64,000 bases of DNA, from NCBI GenBank assembly GCA_963704585.1, contig OY969919.1, positions 1,550,001 to 1,614,000 of the forward strand, given 5' to 3'. Below, in pieces: positions 15,440 to 23,680 of this stretch. This stretch comes from Bog-756 sp963704585. Its GTDB lineage: Bacteria; Actinomycetota; Acidimicrobiia; Acidimicrobiales; RAAP-2. The notes beneath the pieces were generated by a model, which was given only the letters and a program-made list of their open reading frames with translations, was not told the DNA's origin and searched no databases. Both the position numbers and the translations under genes were made by a program. Numbering within the stretch: the first letter of the stretch is position 1; each line of letters starts with the position of its first letter.

Positions 15440-16975
15440 TCACAGGTCGTTCCCGGCATAGGAGAGGTTGAAGCTCTTGTTGGCGAGCGGGAAGTCGGGG
15501 ACGATCGTGTCCGCCAGCGACACGGGGAGCGCCGGCCAATTCAAGAAGGAGGGGTCCACCACCTTCACCCGCGACAGGTGACCGCTCCTCTCGGCCTCGA
15601 TCCGGTGCACCACCACGCCGCGCCAGGCCTCGGCGATGCCCACGCCGCTCCGGATCGCCGCGTCACCTGACGGCTCGGTCGGCCGCGCCACGTCGACGAG
15701 CGGGCCGACTGCGCCGTCGACGGCGGCCAGCAGGTGGAGCGACGAACGCACTTCGTCGACACGCACCCCGAAGCGGGCGAGCACGTCGCCGTCACCGTGG
15801 AGCGCAGGTCGCACAGCCTGGTCGCTGGGCGCGTACGGGTGCGCGACGCGGGCGTCGAAGGCGAGCCCCGAGGCGCGGCCTGCGACACCGACCACGCCCA
15901 ACTCGGCCGCATTCGACTGGTGGAGGACGGCTGCGCCGGCGAAGCGGTCCATGACCAACGCGCTCGAGGTGGCCAGCTCCACCAGGCGATCGAACCGCTC
16001 GCCGACCTCGGACAGCTCGAATGCGGTCGGCAGTCGCCGGACCCCCGCCCCACCGACCACGACACCGCCCCGCAGGAGGCGGTGGCCGGTCACGTCACGG
16101 TTCAGCCGGAGGAGGCGCTCACGGAGGTCGAGCGCCCAGGCATGGGCGAGTCCGAAGCCGACGTCGTTGCAGAGGGCGCCGATGTCCGCGACGTGGTTGT
16201 AGAGGCGCTCCAATTCGAGCAGCGCGGCACGGAGGATCTCGGCGTTCGGTGTCACCGCGTTCCCGAGCGCGTCTTCGACCGCCCGGCAGTAGCCGAGGGC
16301 GTGACCGACGGCGGTGTCGCCGGAGATGCGCTCGGCGAGGGCGAGACCGTCCGGGGCGGTTCGTCCCTGGAAGTGGCGTTCGATCCCCTTGTGCACGAAC
16401 CAGAGCCGGGCCTTCATGCGCAGGATGGTCTCCCCCACCACCCAGAAGCGGAAGTGGCCCGGTTCGATCAATCCTGCGTGGACGGGTCCGACCGGGATCT
16501 CGTAGACCCCGTGCCCCTCGACGGGGACGAAGGGGAAGGAGCGCCCGTCGGGGGTGATCGGCGGCGGCTCGCCGGCGTCGCGGCGCAGCGGATGCCAGCC
16601 ATCCGGCCAGTGCTGATGCAGCACGAGGCGTCGCGGTTGGGGATGGCCGTCCGGCACGATACCGAAGAGGTCGGCCACCTCCCGCTCGAATCGGCCGGCC
16701 GCGAACGACAGGCCCGCGAGTGTGGGCACTGCGGGTCGATCGCGATCGACCGGCACGTGCAGCTCGACCCGTCGGTCGGGTGGTCCGGCGGTGAAGAGGT
16801 AGGTGACGCGCAGCTCGGTGCCGTCGTCGTGCCCGGAGACGAGGGCGAGGCGCATCCCATCGTCGAGGAGTGACCCTGCGACCTCGAGCAGATCGGACCG
16901 TGCCACACGGGTCGCGACGCGCCGGTGACCGACAGGCACCGCGTCGATTGCGAGCGCGTCGGTGGGCCCCCTCAC
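15440..16975 (-). CDS. HycE/NuoCD-like large subunit without nickel ligands
   Basis: The 511-residue protein fuses a NuoC-like domain (about 1-150, with FAAGRFEREVADLFGIVP) to a NuoD/hydrogenase-large-subunit domain (about 160-511). In [NiFe] enzymes the L1 motif after the HRGxE helix contains CxxC. Here the helix reads FVHKGIERHF and the L1 region RISGDTAVGH (216-225), with no cysteine pair. The C-terminus, where DPCxxC would sit, reads FPLANKSFNLSYAGNDL and also has none. So no Ni-Fe centre can form and the protein resembles the M. tuberculosis HycE-like subunit and other hydrogenase-related complexes. The start is GTG 16975, overlapping the hycQ-like stop. It probably faces the cytoplasm; the electron donor or acceptor is unknown. 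Confidence 0.9.
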   Translation of the reverse strand: MRGPTDALAIDAVPVGHRRVATRVARSDLLEVAGSLLDDGMRLALVSGHDDGTELRVTYLFTAGPPDRRVELHVPVDRDRPAVPTLAGLSFAAGRFEREVADLFGIVPDGHPQPRRLVLHQHWPDGWHPLRRDAGEPPPITPDGRSFPFVPVEGHGVYEIPVGPVHAGLIEPGHFRFWVVGETILRMKARLWFVHKGIERHFQGRTAPDGLALAERISGDTAVGHALGYCRAVEDALGNAVTPNAEILRAALLELERLYNHVADIGALCNDVGFGLAHAWALDLRERLLRLNRDVTGHRLLRGGVVVGGAGVRRLPTAFELSEVGERFDRLVELATSSALVMDRFAGAAVLHQSNAAELGVVGVAGRASGLAFDARVAHPYAPSDQAVRPALHGDGDVLARFGVRVDEVRSSLHLLAAVDGAVGPLVDVARPTEPSGDAAIRSGVGIAEAWRGVVVHRIEAERSGHLSRVKVVDPSFLNWPALPVSLADTIVPDFPLANKSFNLSYAGNDL

Positions 16976-18429
16976 AACGACACCGCACGGGCCGCAGCGT
17001 CGAGCAGGTTGCTCAACGGCCAGGCGAAGACGCCGATGGCCGCACACAGCGCGAGCCCGGCGAGCAACGGCGCGAGCGTGAGTCGCGGGGTGGGCGCGGC
17101 CGCCGGCGGGTCACCGGGGCCGAGGAGCATGTGGCGGGCGTGGCCCGCCACGGCGATGAAGATCACGACCATCGCCACCACGGCTGCGACGGCCGCCCAA
17201 CCGAGGCCCACCTGGAACTCGGCGCGGATCATGCCGAGCTCGCTCGCGAAGAGACTGAAGGGCGGGAAGCCGAGCAGGGCCAGCAGCCCGACGCCGAAGA
17301 CGCCACCCAGTGCCGGGCGCCGAGCCAACAGGGCCCGGACCCCGTCGATCTGACTGGTGCCCTCGGTGGCCATGATCTCGCCGGACGTGAGGAACAGGAC
17401 GCTCTTGGCGAGACCGTGGCCGAGGATGTGCAGCAGCACCGCGGCGATCGCGAGCGGGATGCCGGCCGCGGCACCGAGCGCGATGAGTCCCATGTGCTCG
17501 ATGCTGTGGTAGGCGAGCATGCGCTTGTAGTCGCGTTGGGTGAGGAGCAGCGATGCGGCGACGGCGAGTGAGAGCAGGGCCACGATGACGAGCAGGGTGC
17601 GCGCGAACCCGGGGCCCACTGCAAGGTCGCAGACGGCCTTGCACCGGAGGATGGCGTAGAACGCGACGGTGAGCAGCACCCCGGACATGAGCGCCGAGAT
17701 CGGTGCGGGTGCCTGGCTGTGGGCGTCGGGCAGCCAGCTGTGCATCGGAGCGAGACCGACCTTGGTGCCGTACCCGAGGACGACCAGCGCGAATGCCAGC
17801 CGCGTCACCGACGGATCGAGGTGGCGGGCGTTCGCCATGAGCGACGTCCAGTCGAGCGCGTGCGCGGAATGGCCGCCGGCGTGGAGCGCGGCGAGCGAGT
17901 AGAGCACGGTGCCGAGGAAGGCGAGCGCGATCCCGACCGAGCAGATGACGATGTACTTCCACGACGCCTCGAGCGACCCCTTGGTGCGGCGGTGGCCGAC
18001 CAGAAAGGTGGTCGCCACGGTGGTCGCCTCGACCCCGACCCAGAGCACGCCGAGGTTGGCGGCGAACACCGCGAGCACCATGGTGGCGACGAAGACCTGC
18101 ACCAGGACGCCGTAGAGCGTGGCCCGCCGCTCGGTGGTCCGGTGCGCGGCCAGCTCCGCAGCGATCATGCGGACGCCGAGCCACGTGGCCAGCACCGCGA
18201 TGGCGCCGATGACCACCACCATGAAGGCACTGAGGGCGTCGGCGCGCAGTACCCCCCACAGCGAGCCGACCGTGCCGTGCCGGACCACCCGGACCGACAG
18301 GGCGATCCCGGCACCGAGCATGGCCGCGTTCGCCCCGACCGCGATCCAGGCGGCCCAGGGCCGCCAGCGGGACGCCGCGAGGACGGCCCCGCCGAGGAGC
18401 GGCAGGACGAGGATGGCCACGAGCGCCAT
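16972..18429 (-). CDS. HycQ/HyfF-like proton-pumping antiporter-type membrane subunit
   Basis: The 485-residue integral membrane protein has about 13-14 hydrophobic segments and the NuoN/M-type core: LGVLWVGVEATTVATTFLVGHRRTKGSLEASWKYIVICSVG. Further on come GYGTKVGLAPMHSWLPDAHSQAPAPISALMSGVLL with the conserved lysine and histidine, and DYKRMLAYHSIEHMGLI. The glutamate in GVEATTV and the lysine in GTKVG are the residues that form the ion channel in complex I relatives. The ATG at 18429 overlaps the hycP-like stop (TGATG). It would carry the coupling ion translocation of the complex. Confidence 0.93.
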   Translation of the reverse strand: MALVAILVLPLLGGAVLAASRWRPWAAWIAVGANAAMLGAGIALSVRVVRHGTVGSLWGVLRADALSAFMVVVIGAIAVLATWLGVRMIAAELAAHRTTERRATLYGVLVQVFVATMVLAVFAANLGVLWVGVEATTVATTFLVGHRRTKGSLEASWKYIVICSVGIALAFLGTVLYSLAALHAGGHSAHALDWTSLMANARHLDPSVTRLAFALVVLGYGTKVGLAPMHSWLPDAHSQAPAPISALMSGVLLTVAFYAILRCKAVCDLAVGPGFARTLLVIVALLSLAVAASLLLTQRDYKRMLAYHSIEHMGLIALGAAAGIPLAIAAVLLHILGHGLAKSVLFLTSGEIMATEGTSQIDGVRALLARRPALGGVFGVGLLALLGFPPFSLFASELGMIRAEFQVGLGWAAVAAVVAMVVIFIAVAGHARHMLLGPGDPPAAAPTPRLTLAPLLAGLALCAAIGVFAWPLSNLLDAAARAVSL

Positions 18430-19090
18430 CAGTCGTGCAGCTCCCGGAGCTCGTCGAGGTCGACGTCCCCGAACTCGTGGCGCAGGCGTTGTGCGAGGAC
18501 CATCAGGACGACGATGCCCAAGAGCACGTCGAGGGTGACGCCCAGCTCGATGAGGAAGGGAACACCTGCGGTGACGAGGAACGCCACCAGGGCGATGCCG
18601 TTGTCCGACGAGCAGTAGCCCGACGATCTGGAAGATCGGTCGCCGGCGGGCGACCAGCACGAAGAAGCCGACCAGCAGCGTGGCGAAGCCGACCGGCACG
18701 AGGGAGCCCGGTGTCCCGCCGACCACCCGCGCGAGGGCTCGGGTCGAGGCGAAGGCGAGCAGGACGAGGGCGGCCGCCACGACGAGGGAGGCGGGGACGT
18801 TCACCAGCGGTCGCTGCTCACGGGCGGTGGCCGCCCCGGAGCCGATCCGCCGGAGGAGCAGGGGGATGACCACCGCCTTGCTCCCAATGACCACCGCGGC
18901 GGTGGCGACGAGGGCGGCGTCGTGCGACGTGGACGCCGAGCGTCGCGGCCACTGCACCGAGGGCCGCTCCCTGGAAGGCGAGGACCCGCACCACGGCACG
19001 CACCGCAGAGAGCCACAGGGCCGCCACCGCGCAGACCAGCACCGCTCCGGCGAACAGGGTGAGCGTCGGGTCGACCGTGGGGCCGCTCAT
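18429..19090 (-). pseudogene. HycP/HyfE-like small membrane subunit, two apparent +1 frame breaks
   Basis: ATG 19090 overlaps the hycD-like stop and opens MSGPTVDPTLTLFAGAVLVCAVAALWLSAVRAVVRVLAFQG, a HyfE-like N-terminus. Near 18918-18922 the frame moves by one base, after which DAALVATAAVVIGSKAVVIPLLLRRI, PASLVVAAALVLLAFAS and LVPVGFATLLVGFFVLVARRRPIFQIVG follow. Near 18616-18618 it moves again and YCSSDNGIALVAFLVTAGVPFLIELGV runs to the stop, ending DLDELRELHD. With two bases removed a normal protein of about 219 residues with six helices results. Because flanking genes are intact and coupled, sequence error is as likely as real inactivation. Confidence 0.75.
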
Positions 19091-20050
19091 GCGATCGCCA
19101 CCGAGATCACCGCAACCACCGAGAGGACGAACGCGCCGGCAAGCAGCTCGGGCACCCGGAAGAGCCGCAGCTTCGCGACCAGCACCTCGGCACCGGCCAG
19201 CACGGTCCCGACCGCCGCGACCTTGACCACCACCGTCGTCAGCCCGAGGGCGAGCCGGCCGGGACCCGGGGCAGTGGCGATGCCCCACGGGACGAAGAGA
19301 CTGGACAACAGGGCGACGAGGAAGCCGAGGCGCATCGCCTCGGCAGCCTTGACCAGGGCGAGATCGGGACCGGCGTACTCGAGCACCATGGCCTCGTGGA
19401 TCATGGTGAGCTCGAGGTGGGTGCTGGGGTTGTCGACCGGAAGGCGACCGCACTCGGCCACGATGACGATCACCAGGGCGACGACCAGCGCGAGAAGTCG
19501 CTGCGGGCTCGCGAGCCAGGCCGGGTGCGCGAGGGAACGGCTGACGATGGTGGGCAGGTTCGACGAGTGAGCCGGGATCGACAGCGCCAGGACGGCGACG
19601 AGGAGCGCGGGCTCGCTCACCGCACCGATGGTCATCGCCCGGCTCGCCCCCATGCCGCCGAACGCGGTGCCCGAGTCGAGCGCGCCGAGCGCGAGGGCGA
19701 CCGAGCCGAGGAGGAGCAGGAACACCACGGCGAAGAGATCTGCCGAGGACCCGAACGCGGGCTCCGTGGCGAGCAGCGGGGTGACGGCGGCGGCGACCGT
19801 CACCGATGCCACCAGCACCAGCGGTGCGGCCGAGAAGACCCAACTGGCATGGTCGGGTCGGGTCCGTTCCTTGTACAGGAGCTTGCGGAGATCGAGGATC
19901 GGCTGGCGGACGGGCGGACCGGCCCGACCCTCGAGGCGACAGCGGACCTTGCGCATGAGGCCGACCAGGAGCGGACCACCGATCACCACCGCGGCGACCT
20001 GGAGCACGGAGACGGCGACGGCCGACGACGGGCGGCCACGGCGCGCTCAT
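19087..20050 (-). CDS. HycD/HyfC/NuoH-like membrane subunit (apparent +1 near the start)
   Basis: From 20007 to the stop the frame encodes a 306-residue NuoH-type subunit: LLVGLMRKVRCRLEGRAGPPVRQPILDLRKLLYKE, a loop that contacts the peripheral arm, and STHLELTMIHEAMVLEYAGPDLAL with conserved acidic residues. About eight helices are present. The natural start is probably ATG 20050, which overlaps the hyfB-like stop (ATGA). Its frame gives MSAPWPPVV and joins AVAVSVLQVAAVV if one G at 20022-20023 is removed. If no error exists, GTG 20007 would be the start, but it has no ribosome site. The subunit anchors the complex and links electron transfer to the ion channel. Confidence 0.85.
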
Positions 20051-22053
20051 GCCACCACCGCGAGCACGACGACGAGCGCGGCGAGGCCGAAGCCGAGGTA
20101 GCGGTGCACGCTGCCGTTGGGAACCCGCCGGGCCAGCGCGCCCCAGCGGGTGAGTCCCTCGGCGAGGGGGTGATAGGCGTGGCGCTCGAAGGCGTCGCGG
20201 GTCGTGGTGTGGAAACGCGCCGATTCGACGTAGTGGCGCGACTCCGCGCTGTGGCTCACGTCGAGGTCGTGGGTGGGGGTGAGCACGTCGTCGAAGACGC
20301 GGACGAGCGGCTCGGCGAACGATGTCGCCGTGTACTGCATCCGGGCGGTCTGCAGCTCGCGCCCGCACCCCCAGGCCTCGGCCCGCCGCAGCGCGCCGCG
20401 CTGGGTGAGGCGCCGGACCCCGGCGGTGACGGCCACGGCGACGGCGAGCCCTGCCGCCAGGAGCCCGGGGGCGAGCAGCCCGCGGAAGCCGGTCAACCCG
20501 ACGCTCCACCCGTGCGCCAGTGGATGTGCGGCGCCGTAGCCGAGCCCGCTGCGTGCGGCGTCCACCACGGCGGGGATCACGACGAACGGGGCGATGCCGA
20601 AGACCGCGCAGAGCACGGCCAGCACGCCGGCGCTGCCCCACATCGCGACGGGGACCTCACCTGCCGACGCCGCGGCGTCGCTGCGGGGCCGGCCCAACAG
20701 ACCGATACCGATGGCCTTCACGAAGGTGGCCGCGGTGAGGCCGCCGGTGAGCGCGAGGACCGCGACGCCGAGAGGCATCGCCACCTCCACCGCGGTCCCG
20801 GCGGACGGCAGCCCGTGGAGGAGGCTCTGGAGCAGCAGCCACTCGCTCACGAAGCCGCACAGCGAAGGGAGGGCGCAGATCGCGAGGCCGGCCACAATGA
20901 ACACCGGTGCGCTGTAGGGCATGCGGGCGACCACCCCGCCGAGGCGGTCGAGGTCGCGCAGGCCCGTCGCCTGCTGGAGCGAGCTCGCCGACAGGAACAG
21001 AGCACCCTTGAACACCGCGTGGAAGACCAGGTGCAAGAGCGCGGCGACGAGCGCGACGAGCGCGAGCGGACGGTGTCCGGTGGCGGCGAAGAGGCCCGAC
21101 GCCCCCACCCCGAGCAGCACCAGGCCGACGTTGTCGGTTGTGGAGTAGGCGAGCAGGCGCTTGAGATCGGTGCTCGTCGAAGCGTGCAACGAGCCGAAGA
21201 GGGCGGAGAGCCCGCCGAGGACCATGACGAGCAGCCACCACCAGGCCGGTCCACCACCGAGGAGGACGTCACCCACGCGGATGATGCCGTAGACGCCGAG
21301 GTTGACCATGGCCGCCGACATGAGTGCGGACACCGGACCGGGCGCCTCGGGATGTGCGCGCGGCAGCCAGACGTGGAGCGGCACGGCTCCCGCCTTCGAG
21401 CCGAACCCGACGACCGCGAGGACGAACGCCGTCGAGCGCACCCAGGGTGCCAGGTGGGTGCCGTGCAGCGCGATGACGGCGAAGGACTGGCTCCGGGCGT
21501 GGGTGGCGAGCAGGACCAGGGCGAGCAGCACGGCCGCCGCGCCGAACTGGGTCATGACCCCGTACCACTGGCCGGCCTCTCGGACCTCGGGGCGTACACG
21601 GTGATCGGCCAGGACCAGCCAGAGCGAGGTCGCCGCCATCACCTCCCAGAGGAAGAGGAAGGTCCCGACAGCCGAGGCGGCCGGGACGAGCAACAGACTG
21701 GTCACGAACAGCGGCAGCACGCACGAGGCGCTGCGGCTGGCGAGGCCGTGCCCGCGATAGCCGAGGCGGAACACCATGGCGCACGCACCGATGCCGGCGG
21801 TCACGGCGACGAACAGCGCCCCCAGGCGGTCGAGGCGGAGGGAGAACCCGAGCAGCGGGAGCAGCCGGTCCGTGTGCGCGCTCGCCGCGTGTCCGGTGAC
21901 GAGCACGTCGGCGGCCACCGCGAACCCGCAGATGCACGCCGCGACCGTGAGCCCCACCGACAGGCGGACACGCACGCGTGGCCCTGCGGCAGCGCCGACG
22001 ACCGAGGCGGCCAGGCCGACGACGGCCATGGCCACGAGGAGGCCGGTCCTCAC
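20047..22053 (-). CDS. HyfB-like antiporter-type membrane subunit
   Basis: The 668-residue protein has about 15-16 hydrophobic helices and the NuoL/HyfB core. FLFLWEVMAATSLWLVLADH carries the conserved glutamate, GFGSKAGAVPLHVWLPRAHPEAPGPVSALMSAAMV the channel lysine and histidine, and DLKRLLAYSTTDNVGLVLLGVGAS follows. The C-terminal extension of about 130 residues ends in another helix, as in HyfB and Rv0083. The start is GTG 22053, overlapping the NuoB-like stop by 4 bp. Gene order NuoB, HyfB, HycD, HycP, HycQ, HycE matches Rv0082-Rv0087. Membrane location and ion pumping are inferred from the family. Confidence 0.93.
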   Translation of the reverse strand: MRTGLLVAMAVVGLAASVVGAAAGPRVRVRLSVGLTVAACICGFAVAADVLVTGHAASAHTDRLLPLLGFSLRLDRLGALFVAVTAGIGACAMVFRLGYRGHGLASRSASCVLPLFVTSLLLVPAASAVGTFLFLWEVMAATSLWLVLADHRVRPEVREAGQWYGVMTQFGAAAVLLALVLLATHARSQSFAVIALHGTHLAPWVRSTAFVLAVVGFGSKAGAVPLHVWLPRAHPEAPGPVSALMSAAMVNLGVYGIIRVGDVLLGGGPAWWWLLVMVLGGLSALFGSLHASTSTDLKRLLAYSTTDNVGLVLLGVGASGLFAATGHRPLALVALVAALLHLVFHAVFKGALFLSASSLQQATGLRDLDRLGGVVARMPYSAPVFIVAGLAICALPSLCGFVSEWLLLQSLLHGLPSAGTAVEVAMPLGVAVLALTGGLTAATFVKAIGIGLLGRPRSDAAASAGEVPVAMWGSAGVLAVLCAVFGIAPFVVIPAVVDAARSGLGYGAAHPLAHGWSVGLTGFRGLLAPGLLAAGLAVAVAVTAGVRRLTQRGALRRAEAWGCGRELQTARMQYTATSFAEPLVRVFDDVLTPTHDLDVSHSAESRHYVESARFHTTTRDAFERHAYHPLAEGLTRWGALARRVPNGSVHRYLGFGLAALVVVLAVVA

Positions 22054-22544
22054 CTCCCGGACAGCCCTCGAAGCGCTGCGATGATGGCCTCGGGCTCAGG
22101 CGGACAGCCCGGGATCTCGACGTCCACCGGCACCACGTCGGACACCGCGCCGGCCACGCCGTAAGCGCCTCGGAACGCCCCGCAGTCCCGTGCGCAGTCC
22201 CCCACGGCGACCACGACTCTGGGCTCGGGCACCGCCTCGAAGGTCTTGCGCAGCGGATCGGCCATGTTGTGGGTGACCGGCCCGGTCACGAGGAGCCCGT
22301 CGGCGTGGCGCGGGGAGGCTTCGAGGCGGATCCCGAAGCGCTCGGCGTCGTAGACCGGCGAGAAGCACGACGCGATCTCGAGCTCGCAGCCGTTGCACGA
22401 GCCGGCGTCGACCTGGCGGAGCTGGAGAGAGCCCCGGCAGCGTTTCGCAGTCTGCTCGGCGGCGTCGGTGCGAGCCGGCGCGGCGAGATCGACGGGGCGT
22501 TGACCCAGCCGTCGAACGATCTCCCGGAACGTTCCCGACCCCAT
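22050..22544 (-). CDS. NuoB/HycG-like small subunit with [4Fe-4S] ligands
   Basis: The 164-residue protein retains the four cysteines of the NuoB-type proximal cluster: C50 and C53 in GSCNGCELE, C117 in VGDCARDCG and C147 in IPGCPPEPEAI. GPVTHNM is the usual strand next to the second ligand. So the electron-transfer subunit is intact although the partner large subunit has lost its nickel ligands. It is the first recognisable gene of the seven-gene minus-strand operon (Rv0082 position). The ATG at 22544 is 17 bp behind a small possible gene. It would sit between HycE and the membrane arm. Confidence 0.92.
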   Translation of the reverse strand: MGSGTFREIVRRLGQRPVDLAAPARTDAAEQTAKRCRGSLQLRQVDAGSCNGCELEIASCFSPVYDAERFGIRLEASPRHADGLLVTGPVTHNMADPLRKTFEAVPEPRVVVAVGDCARDCGAFRGAYGVAGAVSDVVPVDVEIPGCPPEPEAIIAALRGLSGR

Positions 22545-22561
22545 GTCCGGCCGCTCGACCC

Positions 22562-22717
22562 TCAGGCTTCCGCAGCCGGCCGCCCGCTGAGCGAGACGAG
22601 CGCGACGAGCCGTTCGCAGACGACGCCGGCACCCGCGTTCTCGGCGCGGCGCGTGAGCACGGCGGACAGGCGCGGACGTGCGCGGACGTCGACATCGATC
22701 GTCGAATGGGGCGACAT
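22562..22717 (-). CDS. Possible small operon-leading protein, unknown
   Basis: A 51-residue frame (MSPHSTIDVDVRARPRLSAVL ...) with a GGAGC site upstream ends 17 bp before the NuoB-like gene. It contains one cysteine and a helix-like LTRRAENAGAGVVCERLVALVS. I do not recognise it. It may be a true small protein of the complex or a leader without function; the longer frame from 22804 would start inside the probable operator region. Confidence 0.3.
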   Translation of the reverse strand: MSPHSTIDVDVRARPRLSAVLTRRAENAGAGVVCERLVALVSLSGRPAAEA

Positions 22718-22778
22718 GGGTGCTCCGGGCGCTCGGGGGGTCCGCTCGTGGGCGGCGGCCCGTGCAGGGTAGCTTGCC

Positions 22779-22803
22779 AATCGATCATCTGACGAATCGA
22801 TCA
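22779..22803. promoter_or_regulatory. Candidate operator pair upstream of the hydrogenase-related operon
   Basis: AATCGATCA occurs at 22779-22787 and again at 22795-22803, a 16-bp period. The ArsR gene at the other end of the operon has the related pair AATTGATCA/AATCGACCG with the same spacing at 15401-15425. This is the expected position for control of the operon. No confident -10/-35 pair could be fixed. Confidence 0.45.
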
Positions 22804-22858
22804 ATTGCTCATGCTGAGGTCACGGATCCACCGGCCGATTGCGCCGACCGTTCTCTAG

Positions 22859-22892
22859 TTGACACTTGATCAAGGAACTGCTTGAATACACT
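22859..22892 (+). promoter_or_regulatory. Promoter/operator of ArsR-AHSA1 module 1
   Basis: TTGACA at 22859-22864 is followed at once by the perfect palindrome CTTGATCAAG (22865-22874) and then an AATACACT run (22885-22892) just before the GTG at 22896. The spacing to that -10-like element is long, so the exact -10 is uncertain. The layout copies that of the ArsR promoter at 3447-3476. Confidence 0.5.
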
Positions 22893-22895
22893 CTC

Positions 22896-23243
22896 GTGCC
22901 CGCCACGATCGAAGACGATCAGCTCGACGCCATGTTCGCGGCCCTCGCCGACCGCACCCGACGCGACATCGTGGCCCGGCTCAGCAAGGGCGAGGCCACC
23001 GTCAAGGAGCTCGCCCAGCCGTATTCGATGAGCCTGCAGGCGGTCTCCCAACACCTCGGGGTGCTCGAGCGGTGCGGGCTGGTGAGCCGACGCCGACACC
23101 GGCAGACCCGACCGTGCCGGCTGGAGCCGCAGTCCTTCGAGGCCGCGATGTCGTGGATCGAAGACAGCCGGCGGGCCTGGGCCGAGCGCATGGACCGGCT
23201 CGAGACGCACGTTGCGGAGCTGCAGGGGAGCCGTGAGCCATGA
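22896..23243 (+). CDS. ArsR family regulator, module 1
   Basis: The 115-residue protein (LDAMFAALADRTRRDIVARLSKGEATVKELAQPYSMSLQAVSQHLGVLERCGLVSRRRHRQTRPCRLEPQSFEAAMSWIE) is a winged-helix regulator of the type paired with AHSA1 proteins. 'TRRDIVARL' and 'SQHLGVLERCGLV' are diagnostic. It is clearly paralogous to the ArsR at 24839-25222. GTG 22896 is chosen because it sits just behind the promoter; TTG 22866 would start inside the operator. The stop overlaps the start of the AHSA1 gene (ATGA). Such pairs often act as a self-contained switch, with the SRPBCC partner binding a small hydrophobic ligand; this is inference. Confidence 0.9.
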   Translation: MPATIEDDQLDAMFAALADRTRRDIVARLSKGEATVKELAQPYSMSLQAVSQHLGVLERCGLVSRRRHRQTRPCRLEPQSFEAAMSWIEDSRRAWAERMDRLETHVAELQGSREP

Positions 23244-23680
23244 GCGTCGACGAACTCGTCTACCGGCGGGTTCTGCACGCGCCGCGTGAGCTGGTGTGGC
23301 GATGCCTGACCGAGCCGGCGGAGCTGACGCAGTTCTGGGGTCCGCGGGACATGACGACCCCCTTCGACGGCATCGTCGTCGAGCTCCATGTCGGTGGGCG
23401 ATTCGAGACGCTGATGGTCGGCGACCACGGGAGTTACCGGATGGCCGCCACCTTCACCGAGGTCGTCCCACCCGAAAGGCTCTCCTGGATCGAAGAGGCC
23501 ACCGGCGTGGACACGACCGGCACGCTGACCGACCTCGGCGACGGCACGACCGAGGTCGTGATCCAGCAACGACACGTGCCCGAGCCGATGCGATCGCCCG
23601 AGGCCAGGGCCGGCTTCCTCACCTCACTCGACAAGCTCGACGCGCACCTCGCCCGCTTGACCCGAAGGGAGCGACCATGA
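23240..23680 (+). CDS. AHSA1/SRPBCC domain protein, module 1
   Basis: The 146-residue protein has the SRPBCC pattern: LVYRRVLHAPRELVWRCLTEPAELTQFWGPRDMTTPFDGIVVELHVGGRFETLM and SYRMAATFTEVVPPERLSWIEEATG, closing with a long C-terminal helix (GFLTSLDKLDAHLARLT). The fold forms a hydrophobic cavity for lipids or aromatic ligands. It overlaps the ArsR start/stop upstream and the maleylpyruvate isomerase-like gene downstream by 4 bp each, so the three form one operon. Ligand and biochemical role are unknown. Confidence 0.88.
   Translation: MSVDELVYRRVLHAPRELVWRCLTEPAELTQFWGPRDMTTPFDGIVVELHVGGRFETLMVGDHGSYRMAATFTEVVPPERLSWIEEATGVDTTGTLTDLGDGTTEVVIQQRHVPEPMRSPEARAGFLTSLDKLDAHLARLTRRERP

Noticed and set aside
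15440..16975. Calling the HycE-like gene an active [NiFe] hydrogenase or formate hydrogenlyase subunit
   Set aside because: Both cysteine-pair motifs needed for the nickel site are missing and no formate dehydrogenase or maturation gene is nearby.
18429..20050. Programmed +1 frameshifting in the hycP/hycD-like genes
   Set aside because: The slip sites share no common motif or stop-codon context, and similar +1 breaks occur in unrelated genes close by, so insertion errors or mutations explain them better.
19396..22164. Very long plus-strand open frame opposite the hydrogenase-related operon
   Set aside because: Its translation is low-complexity (Arg/Gly/Glu/His-rich) without domains and lies exactly antisense to clearly conserved subunits; third-position GC keeps the frame open by chance.
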